Shown here: positions 1 to 6,926 of the stretch, in pieces
How the letters are laid out: the number at the start of each line of letters is the position of its first letter
How positions within the stretch are numbered: the stretch's first letter is position 1
Assembly (NCBI RefSeq): GCF_003963535.1
Contig: NZ_CP034539.1
Location: forward strand, 8,990,001 to 9,054,000
Direction of reading: 5' to 3'
DNA: 64,000 nucleotides
From: Streptomyces cyaneochromogenes
Lineage (GTDB): Bacteria; Actinomycetota; Actinomycetes; Streptomycetales; Streptomycetaceae
Made by a program: the position numbers and the translations under genes
The notes under the pieces: model-generated
Told to the model about the DNA's origin: nothing
What the model saw: only the letters and a program-made list of their open reading frames with translations
Database searches by the model: none

Positions 1-145
1 CAAGTACGGCCGCGGCAAGGACCCGCGCTGCGCCAACTGCATGGCGCACTGCGGCTACGAGCCCACCGCCGTCCTCGCCACCATGGGCTCGCTGAAGGAG
101 TCGCTGCGCGCCATGCGCGAGACGGTCTCCGGAAACCGGGAGTGA
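1..145 (+). CDS. hpnH: HpnH, adenosylhopane-forming radical SAM enzyme (3' end only)
   Basis: Only the last 47 codons are in the window, in frame from base 2 to the TGA at 143-145. The visible tail holds a cysteine-rich stretch (CANCMAHCGYEP) that I recognise from the C-terminus of HpnH, the B12-independent radical SAM protein that joins 5'-deoxyadenosine to the hopene side chain. The gene stops 4 bases before ispG, so the two are almost certainly one transcript. The radical SAM CxxxCxxC motif lies outside the window, so the call rests on the tail plus the context (ispG, dxs and an HpnO-type aminotransferase follow). Confidence 0.8.
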   Translation, partial: KYGRGKDPRCANCMAHCGYEPTAVLATMGSLKESLRAMRETVSGNRE

Positions 146-149
146 CACC

Positions 150-1325
150 ATGACCGCCATCCCCTTGGGCGTCCCCGAGGTACCGGTCCGGCCGATCGCC
201 GAGCGGCGTGTGTCGCGGCTGATCCAGGTCGGTCCGGTGGCGGTGGGGGGCGGGGCCCCGGTGTCGGTGCAGTCGATGACGACGACGCGTACGTCGGACA
301 TCGGCGCCACGCTGCAGCAGATCGCCGAGCTCACGGCCTCGGGCTGCCAGATCGTGCGGGTGGCCTGCCCGACGCAGGACGACGCGGACGCGCTCGCGAC
401 GATCGCCCGCAAGTCGCAGATCCCGGTGATCGCGGACATCCACTTCCAGCCGAAGTACGTCTTCGCGGCCATCGAGGCGGGCTGTGCGGCCGTCCGGGTC
501 AACCCCGGCAACATCAAGCAGTTCGACGACAAGGTCAAGGAGATCGCGCGGGCCGCCAAGGACCACGGCACGCCGATCCGCATCGGCGTCAACGCGGGTT
601 CGCTGGACCGGCGGCTGCTGCAGAAGTACGGCAAGGCGACACCGGAGGCGCTCGTGGAGAGCGCGCTGTGGGAGGCGTCGCTCTTCGAGGAGCACGACTT
701 CCGGGACATCAAGATCTCGGTCAAGCACAACGACCCGGTCGTGATGATCGAGGCGTACAAGCAGCTCGCCGCCCAGTGCGACTACCCGCTGCACCTCGGG
801 GTGACCGAGGCCGGTCCAGCCTTCCAGGGCACGATCAAGTCGGCGGTCGCCTTCGGCGCGCTGCTCTCGCGGGGCATCGGCGACACGATCCGTGTCTCCC
901 TGTCCGCGCCGCCCGCCGAGGAGGTCAAGGTCGGCATCCAGATCCTGGAGTCGCTGAACCTCCGGCAGCGGCGTCTGGAGATCGTCTCCTGCCCGTCGTG
1001 CGGGCGGGCCCAGGTCGACGTCTACAAGCTCGCCGACGAGGTCACGGCCGGTCTGGAGGGCATGGAAGTGCCGCTACGGGTGGCCGTCATGGGCTGTGTG
1101 GTCAACGGCCCCGGTGAGGCGCGGGAGGCGGACCTCGGGGTCGCCTCGGGCAACGGCAAGGGCCAGATCTTCGTCAAGGGCGAGGTCATCAAGACCGTCT
1201 CCGAGTCCAAGATCGTCGAGACGCTGATCGAAGAGGCGATGAAGATCGCCGAGCAGATGGAGCAGGACGGGGCCGCATCGGGCGCCCCCGCCGTCACGGG
1301 GAAACCGGCAGTGACGGTGAGTTGA
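150..1325 (+). CDS. ispG: 4-hydroxy-3-methylbut-2-enyl diphosphate synthase (flavodoxin), IspG/GcpE
   Basis: This is the sixth enzyme of the MEP isoprenoid pathway. It reduces 2-C-methyl-D-erythritol 2,4-cyclodiphosphate to HMBPP with a [4Fe-4S] cluster. The 391 residues match the bacterial short form: a TIM barrel followed by the iron-sulfur domain. Cluster ligands are visible as C281 and C284 (CPSCGR) and C316 in CVVNGPGE, whose E323 is the usual fourth ligand. The ATG sits 4 bases after the hpnH stop. The tail beyond about residue 370 is Ala/Gly/Pro-rich and looks dispensable. Streptomyces often carry a second ispG elsewhere; this copy lies in the hopanoid operon and probably boosts precursor supply for hopanoids. 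Confidence 0.97.
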   Translation: MTAIPLGVPEVPVRPIAERRVSRLIQVGPVAVGGGAPVSVQSMTTTRTSDIGATLQQIAELTASGCQIVRVACPTQDDADALATIARKSQIPVIADIHFQPKYVFAAIEAGCAAVRVNPGNIKQFDDKVKEIARAAKDHGTPIRIGVNAGSLDRRLLQKYGKATPEALVESALWEASLFEEHDFRDIKISVKHNDPVVMIEAYKQLAAQCDYPLHLGVTEAGPAFQGTIKSAVAFGALLSRGIGDTIRVSLSAPPAEEVKVGIQILESLNLRQRRLEIVSCPSCGRAQVDVYKLADEVTAGLEGMEVPLRVAVMGCVVNGPGEAREADLGVASGNGKGQIFVKGEVIKTVSESKIVETLIEEAMKIAEQMEQDGAASGAPAVTGKPAVTVS

Positions 1326-1356
1326 ACCAAGGCACGGACCGAGAGGGGGCCCGAGC

Positions 1357-3351
1357 GTGACGATTCTGGAGAGCATCCGGGGGCCGCGCGACCTGAAGGC
1401 GCTGTCCGAGGCGGAACTCGGTGAACTGTCCGACGAGATCCGGGAGTTCCTGGTGCACGCGGTCGCCAGGACCGGCGGACACCTCGGGCCCAACCTGGGG
1501 GTGGTGGAACTCTCCATCGCGCTCCACCGGGTCTTCGAGTCGCCGGTCGACCGCATCGTCTGGGACACCGGTCACCAGAGCTACGTGCACAAGCTTCTGA
1601 CGGGACGGCAGGACTTCTCCAAGCTGCGCGGCAAGGGCGGCCTGTCCGGCTACCCCTCGCGCGAGGAGTCCGAGCACGACATCGTCGAGAACAGCCACGC
1701 CTCCACCGCGCTCGGCTGGGCCGACGGGCTCGCCAAGGCCCGTCAGGTGCAGGGGGAGAAGGGGCACGTCGTCGCGGTGATCGGCGACGGGGCGCTGACC
1801 GGGGGCATGGCCTGGGAGGCGCTGAACAACATCGCGGCCGCCAAGGACCGGCCGCTGATCATCGTCGTCAACGACAACGAGCGGTCGTACGCCCCGACCA
1901 TCGGGGGCCTCGCCAACCATCTGGCCACCCTGCGCACGACCGACAGCTACGAGAAGGTCCTGGCCTGGGGGAAGGACGTACTGCTGCGGACCCCGCTGGT
2001 GGGCAGCACGATCTATGAGTCGCTGCACGGGGCGAAGAAGGGGTTCAAGGACGCCTTCGCGCCGCAGGGCATGTTCGAGGACCTCGGGCTGAAGTACGTC
2101 GGCCCGATCGACGGGCACGACATCGGCGCCGTCGAGTCCGCGCTCAGGCGGGCCAAGCGATTCCACGGGCCCGTGCTGATCCACTGCCTCACGGAGAAGG
2201 GGCGCGGCTACGAACCCGCCCTGGCCCACGAGGAGGACCACTTCCACACCGTCGGCGTGATGGACCCGCTGACCTGCGAACCGCTCGCACCGTCCAACGG
2301 GCCGTCCTGGACCTCGGTGTTCGGCGAGGAGATCGTGCGGATCGGGGAGGAGCGGGAGGACGTCGTGGCGATCACGGCGGCCATGCTGCACCCCGTCGGG
2401 CTGGGCAGGTTCGCCGAGCGGTTCCCGGACCGGGTGTGGGACGTCGGGATCGCCGAGCAGCACGCGGCCGTGTCGGCGGCGGGCCTCGCGACGGGCGGGG
2501 TGCATCCGGTCGTCGCCATCTACGCCACGTTCCTGAACCGTGCCTTCGACCAGTTGCTGATGGACGTCGCCCTGCACCGGTGCGGGGTGACCTTCGTGCT
2601 GGACCGGGCCGGCGTCACGGGCGCCGACGGGCCCTCCCACAACGGCATGTGGGACATGTCGATCCTCCAGGTCGTCCCCGGCCTCAGGATCGCCGCGCCG
2701 CGCGACGCCGACCAGCTGCGGGCACAGCTGCGCGAGGCCGTGGCCGTCGACGACGCGCCGACGCTCGTACGGTTCCCGAAGGAGTCGGTCGGGCCGTCGA
2801 TCCCGGCGGTCGACCGGGTGGGCGGGCTGGACGTGCTGCACCGCGACGCGGGTGAGCCGGACGTCCTCCTGGTCGCCGTCGGCGTGATGGCCCCGGTGTG
2901 CCTCCAGGCGGCCGACCTGCTGCAGGCACGCGGCATCAACTGCACCGTCGTCGACCCCCGCTGGGTCAAGCCGGTCGACCCCGCGCTCGCGCCCCTCGCC
3001 GTACAGCACCGGTTGGTGGCCGTCGTCGAGGACAACAGCCGTTCCTCCGGGGTCGGCTCCGCGGTGGCGCTGGCGCTGAGTGACGCGGATGTCGACGTGC
3101 CGGTACGGCGGTTCGGCATCCCGGAGCAGTTCCTCGCGCACGCCAAGCGGGGCGAGGTGCTCGCCGACATCGGGCTCACGCCCGTGGAGGTGGCCGGCCG
3201 GATCAGCGCGAGCCTCGCCCTCAAGGAGGCCGAGGACGGGCCGGCCGGTCCGGGGCAGGCCGAGGGCGGCGATGACGGCCGTACCGGTCGTACCGGTGGT
3301 GACGGCCGTTCCGGTCGTGACGTCGTGTCAGTCAAGGAGAAAGCCGAATGA
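1357..3351 (+). CDS. dxs: 1-deoxy-D-xylulose-5-phosphate synthase, Dxs
   Basis: Thiamine-diphosphate enzyme that condenses pyruvate with glyceraldehyde 3-phosphate, the first and flux-setting step of the MEP pathway. At 664 residues it is slightly longer than the usual 620-640 because of a Gly/Arg/Thr-rich tail after about residue 625. The TPP-binding GDGALTGG lies near residue 147, the catalytic glutamate is in GIAEQHAAV near residue 367, and the transketolase C-terminal domain follows. The GTG start is chosen because the protein begins with the conserved LESIRGPRDLK; purine-rich GAGAGGGGG lies just upstream. Its last codons overlap the next gene (ATGA), giving translational coupling. Probably an operon paralogue of a housekeeping dxs elsewhere. 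Confidence 0.97.
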   Translation: MTILESIRGPRDLKALSEAELGELSDEIREFLVHAVARTGGHLGPNLGVVELSIALHRVFESPVDRIVWDTGHQSYVHKLLTGRQDFSKLRGKGGLSGYPSREESEHDIVENSHASTALGWADGLAKARQVQGEKGHVVAVIGDGALTGGMAWEALNNIAAAKDRPLIIVVNDNERSYAPTIGGLANHLATLRTTDSYEKVLAWGKDVLLRTPLVGSTIYESLHGAKKGFKDAFAPQGMFEDLGLKYVGPIDGHDIGAVESALRRAKRFHGPVLIHCLTEKGRGYEPALAHEEDHFHTVGVMDPLTCEPLAPSNGPSWTSVFGEEIVRIGEEREDVVAITAAMLHPVGLGRFAERFPDRVWDVGIAEQHAAVSAAGLATGGVHPVVAIYATFLNRAFDQLLMDVALHRCGVTFVLDRAGVTGADGPSHNGMWDMSILQVVPGLRIAAPRDADQLRAQLREAVAVDDAPTLVRFPKESVGPSIPAVDRVGGLDVLHRDAGEPDVLLVAVGVMAPVCLQAADLLQARGINCTVVDPRWVKPVDPALAPLAVQHRLVAVVEDNSRSSGVGSAVALALSDADVDVPVRRFGIPEQFLAHAKRGEVLADIGLTPVEVAGRISASLALKEAEDGPAGPGQAEGGDDGRTGRTGGDGRSGRDVVSVKEKAE

Positions 3352-4733
3352 CCACGGAGTTCGACCTCGGCAGACTCCTGGCCGAGCGCGGAGCCGAGCG
3401 CTACGAGCTGCACGCGAAGTACCTCAACCACCAGCTCCCGCGCATGCTGCAGACCATCGGCTTCGACAAGGTCTACGAGCGGGCCGAGGGCGCGTACTTC
3501 TGGGACGCGGACGGCGACGACCACCTGGACATGCTCGCCGGGTTCGGGGTGATGGGGCTGGGGCGCCACCACCCCGTCGTCCGCAAGGCGCTGCACGACG
3601 TCCTCGACGCCGGCCTCGCCGACCTCACCCGCTTCGACTGCCAGCCGCTGCCCGGGCTGCTGGCGGAGAGGCTGCTCGCGCACAGCCCGCATCTGGACCG
3701 GGTGTTCTTCGGCAACAGCGGGACGGAGGCGGTGGAGACCGCGCTGAAGTTCGCGCGGTTCGTCACCGGCAGGCCACGGGTCCTCTACTGCGACCACGCC
3801 TTCCACGGGCTGACCACCGGTTCCCTGTCGGTGAACGGCGAGTCCGGCTTCCGGGACGGCTTCGCCCCGCTGCTGCCGGACACGGCTGTACCGCTCGGCG
3901 ATCTCGATGCCCTGGCGCGGGAGCTGAAGAAGGGCGACGTCGCCGCACTGATCGTCGAGCCGATCCAGGGCAAGGGCGTGCACGAGGCCCCGCCCGGCTA
4001 TCTGCGGGCCGCCCAGGAGTTGCTCCACAGGCACAAGGCGCTGCTGATCGCCGACGAGGTGCAGACGGGGCTGGGACGCACCGGCGACTTCTACGCCTAC
4101 CAGCACGAGGACGGTGTCGAGCCGGACCTGGTGTGCGTGGCCAAGGCGCTCTCCGGCGGGTATGTGCCGGTGGGCGCCACCCTCGGCAAGGACTGGATCT
4201 TCAAGAAGGTCTACTCGTCCATGGACCGCGTGCTGGTCCACTCGGCGAGCTTCGGGTCCAACGCCCAGGCCATGGCGGCGGGGCTCGCGGTGCTGTCCGT
4301 CATGGAGAACGAGCAGATCGTCGCCAACGCGCGGGCGACCGGGGAGCAGCTGAAGGCCCGGCTCGCCACGCTGATCGACAAGTACGAGCTGCTCGCCGAC
4401 GTGCGCGGCCGGGGCCTGATGGTCGGCATCGAGTTCGGGCGGCCCAAGTCGCTCGGGCTGCGCAGCCGTTGGACCATGCTGCAGGCCGCACGCAAGGGCC
4501 TGTTCGCGCAGATGGTCGTCGTACCGCTGCTGCAGCGACACCGCATCCTCACCCAGGTCTCCGGCGATCACCTGGAGGTCATCAAGCTGATCCCGCCGCT
4601 GATCATCGGGGAACGGGAGGTGGACCGGTTCGTCGACGCCTTCACGGATGTGATGGACGAGGCGCACAGTGGCGGCGGGTTGATGTGGGACTTCGGGAAG
4701 ACGCTGATCAAGCAGGCGGTCGCCAACCGCTAG
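3348..4733 (+). CDS. hpnO: Class III (aspartate family) aminotransferase, HpnO type
   Basis: PLP-dependent fold-type I aminotransferase of 461 residues. Visible landmarks are the phosphate-binding NSGTEAVETALK near residue 124, the PLP-stacking ADEVQTGLGRTG near residue 235, and the Schiff-base lysine in CVAKALSGG near residue 266. In hopanoid clusters this family (HpnO) aminates the ribosyl-derived side chain to give 35-aminobacteriohopanetriol. The ATG overlaps the dxs stop (ATGA), so it is co-translated with dxs. The aminotransferase class is certain. The hopanoid role is inferred from position downstream of hpnH, ispG and dxs, and ornithine/acetylornithine-type activity cannot be excluded from sequence alone. 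A strong hairpin after the gene closes the operon. Confidence 0.87.
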   Translation: MTTEFDLGRLLAERGAERYELHAKYLNHQLPRMLQTIGFDKVYERAEGAYFWDADGDDHLDMLAGFGVMGLGRHHPVVRKALHDVLDAGLADLTRFDCQPLPGLLAERLLAHSPHLDRVFFGNSGTEAVETALKFARFVTGRPRVLYCDHAFHGLTTGSLSVNGESGFRDGFAPLLPDTAVPLGDLDALARELKKGDVAALIVEPIQGKGVHEAPPGYLRAAQELLHRHKALLIADEVQTGLGRTGDFYAYQHEDGVEPDLVCVAKALSGGYVPVGATLGKDWIFKKVYSSMDRVLVHSASFGSNAQAMAAGLAVLSVMENEQIVANARATGEQLKARLATLIDKYELLADVRGRGLMVGIEFGRPKSLGLRSRWTMLQAARKGLFAQMVVVPLLQRHRILTQVSGDHLEVIKLIPPLIIGEREVDRFVDAFTDVMDEAHSGGGLMWDFGKTLIKQAVANR

Positions 4734-4735
4734 CA

Positions 4736-4770
4736 CGGCGGCGGGCCCGGCTCCACCGGGCCCGCCGCCG
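4736..4770 (+). terminator. Strong GC hairpin ending the hopanoid operon
   Basis: A perfect 15-bp inverted repeat (CGGCGGCGGGCCCGG at 4736-4750 and its complement at 4756-4770) surrounds the loop CTCCA. It begins 2 bases after the aminotransferase stop. There is no T-tract, which is usual for Streptomyces terminators. Confidence 0.8.
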
Positions 4771-4830
4771 GGAGGCCCCGTCTCGCATTAATCGATCGCA
4801 TGAACGATCACCCCGGGGCGCAATCGACGG

Positions 4831-5050
4831 ATGCCAAGCCCAGCGGAGCAGCTGCTCTCCGCACTCGAAACACTGCCGTTCCCGGCCCGGCGGCACGGTG
4901 ACCGGTCTGCTCGCGGCGCAACTGGTGGCCTCGACGGCGGGCAGCCTCGACTGGCCGGAGGAGTGGCGGTCGCTGCTGCGGCTGCTGCGCAGGCATTCGG
5001 ACCCCGACGTCCGGCAGCGGGCACACCGGACGATGACCGCGTCGGAGTGA
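4831..5050 (+). pseudogene. Possible frameshifted small ORF (HEAT-like remnant)
   Basis: An ATG at 4831 opens a reading frame with a plausible protein start (MPSPAEQLLSALETLPFPAR). After about base 4890 it degenerates into Ala/Gly/Arg-rich sequence typical of an off-frame read. A second frame, open from a GTG at 4898 to the TGA at 5048-5050, reads sensibly (LDWPEEWRSLLRLLRRHSDPDVRQRA), resembling the end of an alpha-helical repeat protein. The two halves join with one frame change near 4890-4900. This may be a decayed gene of about 73 residues, or only the 50-residue GTG-initiated ORF may be expressed. No function can be given. Confidence 0.35.
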
Positions 5051-5092
5051 CATCCGGGAGGTGATCAGGCCGCTATGGCGGCCGAAGGTGCG

Positions 5093-5129
5093 TTTGCCTC
5101 TGAGGCAAGAAATTTGCCCATCAGGTAAA
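5093..5129 (+). promoter_or_regulatory. Two tandem operator-like dyads upstream of the XRE-cupin gene
   Basis: The first dyad is a perfect 7-1-7 palindrome, TTGCCTC-T-GAGGCAA (5094-5108). The second, TTTGCCCA-T-CAGGTAAA (5113-5129), is an imperfect copy of the same TTTGCCtS half-site. Their centres lie 20 bp apart, two helical turns, on the same DNA face. They end about 20 bp before the start codon, as expected for autorepression by the downstream HTH protein (inference). Confidence 0.6.
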
Positions 5130-5149
5130 CGCCGGGCTGAATGGGAGGC

Positions 5150-5773
5150 ATGAACTCTCCCGAGGCCGAGCCGTCGGACGGGTCGGAAGGCGTCCTGCCC
5201 GTCGTCGCGCCCCAGCTCCGCGCGCTGCGCCGCCGTGCCTCCCTCACCCTGGAGGCCGCGTCCCGCTCCGCCGGGCTGTCGCCCGCCCACCTCTCCCGAC
5301 TGGAGACCGGGCAGCGCCAGCCCTCGCTGCCGATGCTGCTCGCGCTCGCACGCATCTACGGTACGACCGTCTCCGAGCTGCTCGGCGAGACGGTCACCGA
5401 CCGGGACGCCGTCGTGCGCGCCGCCGACATGGAACCGACCGCGGCGGGCGGCTGGACCTACTTCCAGGCGGGCGCGGCCGGACGCGGAATGCAGGCCCTG
5501 CGCGTCCAGGTGCCCTACGGCTCGCAGGGCGACATCGTGCGCGTGCACGCCGGCGAGGAGTGGCTCTATGTGCTCCAGGGGCGGCTACGGCTGCGCCTCG
5601 GGGACACCACGCACCGGCTCGCGCCCGGCGACAGCGCGCACTTCGACTCGCTCACCCCGCACCGCATCGCCGCCCAGGACCCGGGCGGGGTCGAGCTCCT
5701 GTTCGTCCACACCCTGCTGCAGAGCCCCACGGCCACCCTGTGCCTGGGCCCCACTCCTGGAGAGAGGCCATGA
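5150..5773 (+). CDS. XRE-family transcriptional regulator with C-terminal cupin
   Basis: The protein has about 207 residues. An N-terminal helix-turn-helix (LRALRRRASLTLEAASR then LSPAHLSRLETGQRQPS, about residues 22-60) is followed by a cupin barrel from about residue 115 (EEWLYVLQGRLRLRLGD, then PGDSAHFDS). The layout matches small-ligand-sensing repressors such as the PuuR/SutR group. Two in-frame ATGs are possible (5141 and 5150). GGAGG lies only 1 base before 5150, too close for a normal ribosome site, so a leaderless start is possible; I chose 5150 but 5141 is nearly as good. The last codon overlaps the next gene (ATGA). Two dyads upstream suggest self-regulation. The ligand is unknown. 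Confidence 0.85.
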   Translation: MNSPEAEPSDGSEGVLPVVAPQLRALRRRASLTLEAASRSAGLSPAHLSRLETGQRQPSLPMLLALARIYGTTVSELLGETVTDRDAVVRAADMEPTAAGGWTYFQAGAAGRGMQALRVQVPYGSQGDIVRVHAGEEWLYVLQGRLRLRLGDTTHRLAPGDSAHFDSLTPHRIAAQDPGGVELLFVHTLLQSPTATLCLGPTPGERP

Positions 5774-5889
5774 ACAACATGGAGGAGAAGTTCCCGCGCG
5801 CCCTGTGGGTGCGGCTGATCATCTACATCGCGGTGGGGCATGTCTTCGCCGCCTTCATCTACCTGCTGTTCGAGATGGGAGCGAGGTAG
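5770..5889 (+). CDS. 39-residue small membrane protein, coupled to XRE-cupin regulator
   Basis: Its ATG overlaps the regulator's stop (ATGA), so translation is coupled. The protein starts with a short charged head (MNNMEEKFPRALW), then a single hydrophobic helix of about 22 residues (VRLIIYIAVGHVFAAFIYLLF), and ends EMGAR. Positive residues near the N-terminal end of the helix suggest an N-in topology (inference). I remember a similar small membrane protein beside the Streptomyces hopanoid locus, but no function is known to me. It could be a membrane sensor, a partner of the regulator, or act on the hopanoid-rich membrane. Confidence 0.75.
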   Translation: MNNMEEKFPRALWVRLIIYIAVGHVFAAFIYLLFEMGAR

Positions 5890-5948
5890 GCGCGGGCGCG
5901 AAGGCGCCGGGAACGCGGTGGGGGCCGGGGCGAGGCCCGCGGCCGCCC

Positions 5949-6746
5949 TCAGTCGAGCAGCCGCTCCCGCAGCCGCTCCCGGGCCTGCGGAGTGATCCCC
6001 AGACCCTGCTCCAGATAGGCGTCGACGCCGCCCCACGTCTCCTCGATCGTCTCGAAGGCCGCCGTCAGATACTCGGCGCGCGCGTCGAACAGCGGACTGA
6101 GCAGCTCCATGACCTCGGGGGAGTAGGCCGAGGCGGAGCTGCTGGTGCGGTGCACCTTGTAGCGGCGGTGCTTGGCGTTGGACTCCAGGTAGTCGGCGAG
6201 GATCGCCTCGCGCTCGACGCCGAGGGCGAGCAGCGTCACGGCGATGGACAGCCCGGCGCGGTCCTTGCCGGCCGCGCAGTGCATCAGGGCGGGGACGCTG
6301 TCCTCCACGAGCGCGTGCAGCACCTGGGAGTGCTCGGCGGTGCGCTCCTTGATGATCGTGCGGTACGAGGCGATCATCCGGCCCGCGGCCCTGCCGTCGG
6401 AGAGGATCTCGCGCAGCTGGTCGATGTCGCCGTCGCGCACCATCCGCCAGAACTCCGCGCCGTCCGCGGGGTCGCTCAGCGGCAGGTTCACATTGCGCAC
6501 GCCCGTCAGCTCGACGTCGGGCCCCTCGAGCTTCTGGTCCGCCGCGTTGCGGAAGTCGAAGATCGTGTGCAGGCCCAGGGAGCCGAGGAAGGTGGCGTCC
6601 TCCTCGGTCGCGTGCGCGAGGTGGCCACTGCGGAACAGCACTCCGTACCGCACCCGCCGTCCGTCCACAGTCGGCAGGCCGCCCACGTCGCGGAAGTTGC
6701 GGACTCCGGCCAGCTCGGGCTCGGTCGACGGGATCTGCTGCGTCAC
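5949..6746 (-). CDS. Tyrosine-protein/lipid phosphatase (MptpB-like, Y_phosphatase3 family)
   Basis: The protein has 265 residues. The P-loop signature of cysteine phosphatases is complete (HCAAGKDRAG, nucleophile C157, R163). The N-terminal GVRNFRDVGGL and LFRSGHL motifs are typical of the atypical tyrosine/dual-specificity family that includes mycobacterial PtpB. The GTG start (VTQQIPSTEPE) is preceded by a good ribosome site (GGGAGGAG, 6 bases away). The reading frame stays open far upstream but only as antisense of the galactosidase. Substrates in this family range from phosphotyrosine to phosphoinositides, so the exact target is open. It is divergent from the alpha-galactosidase gene. 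Confidence 0.9.
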   Translation of the reverse strand: MTQQIPSTEPELAGVRNFRDVGGLPTVDGRRVRYGVLFRSGHLAHATEEDATFLGSLGLHTIFDFRNAADQKLEGPDVELTGVRNVNLPLSDPADGAEFWRMVRDGDIDQLREILSDGRAAGRMIASYRTIIKERTAEHSQVLHALVEDSVPALMHCAAGKDRAGLSIAVTLLALGVEREAILADYLESNAKHRRYKVHRTSSSASAYSPEVMELLSPLFDARAEYLTAAFETIEETWGGVDAYLEQGLGITPQARERLRERLLD

Positions 6747-6926
6747 GGGGGCTCCTCCCAGTCGGCCCCGCCGGCGCGGCTCGGCGGTGCGGCCGACGGG
6801 GTGCGCTCTCGACCATACGACATGGATTCCTGGGGCAATGAGTTGTCCACAGGCATTGCATCGGAGGCTGACGGGCCTTGATGATGTTGGTGCTTGAGTG
6901 GACCTGTTCGAATCTGTGAGGGCCTG

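Noticed and set aside
1294..4736. Very long minus-strand open frames opposite dxs and hpnO (615 and 738 codons)
   Set aside because: They mirror strong plus-strand genes; the predicted proteins are Arg/Val/Gly/His-rich with no recognisable domain, as expected for antisense frames at high GC.
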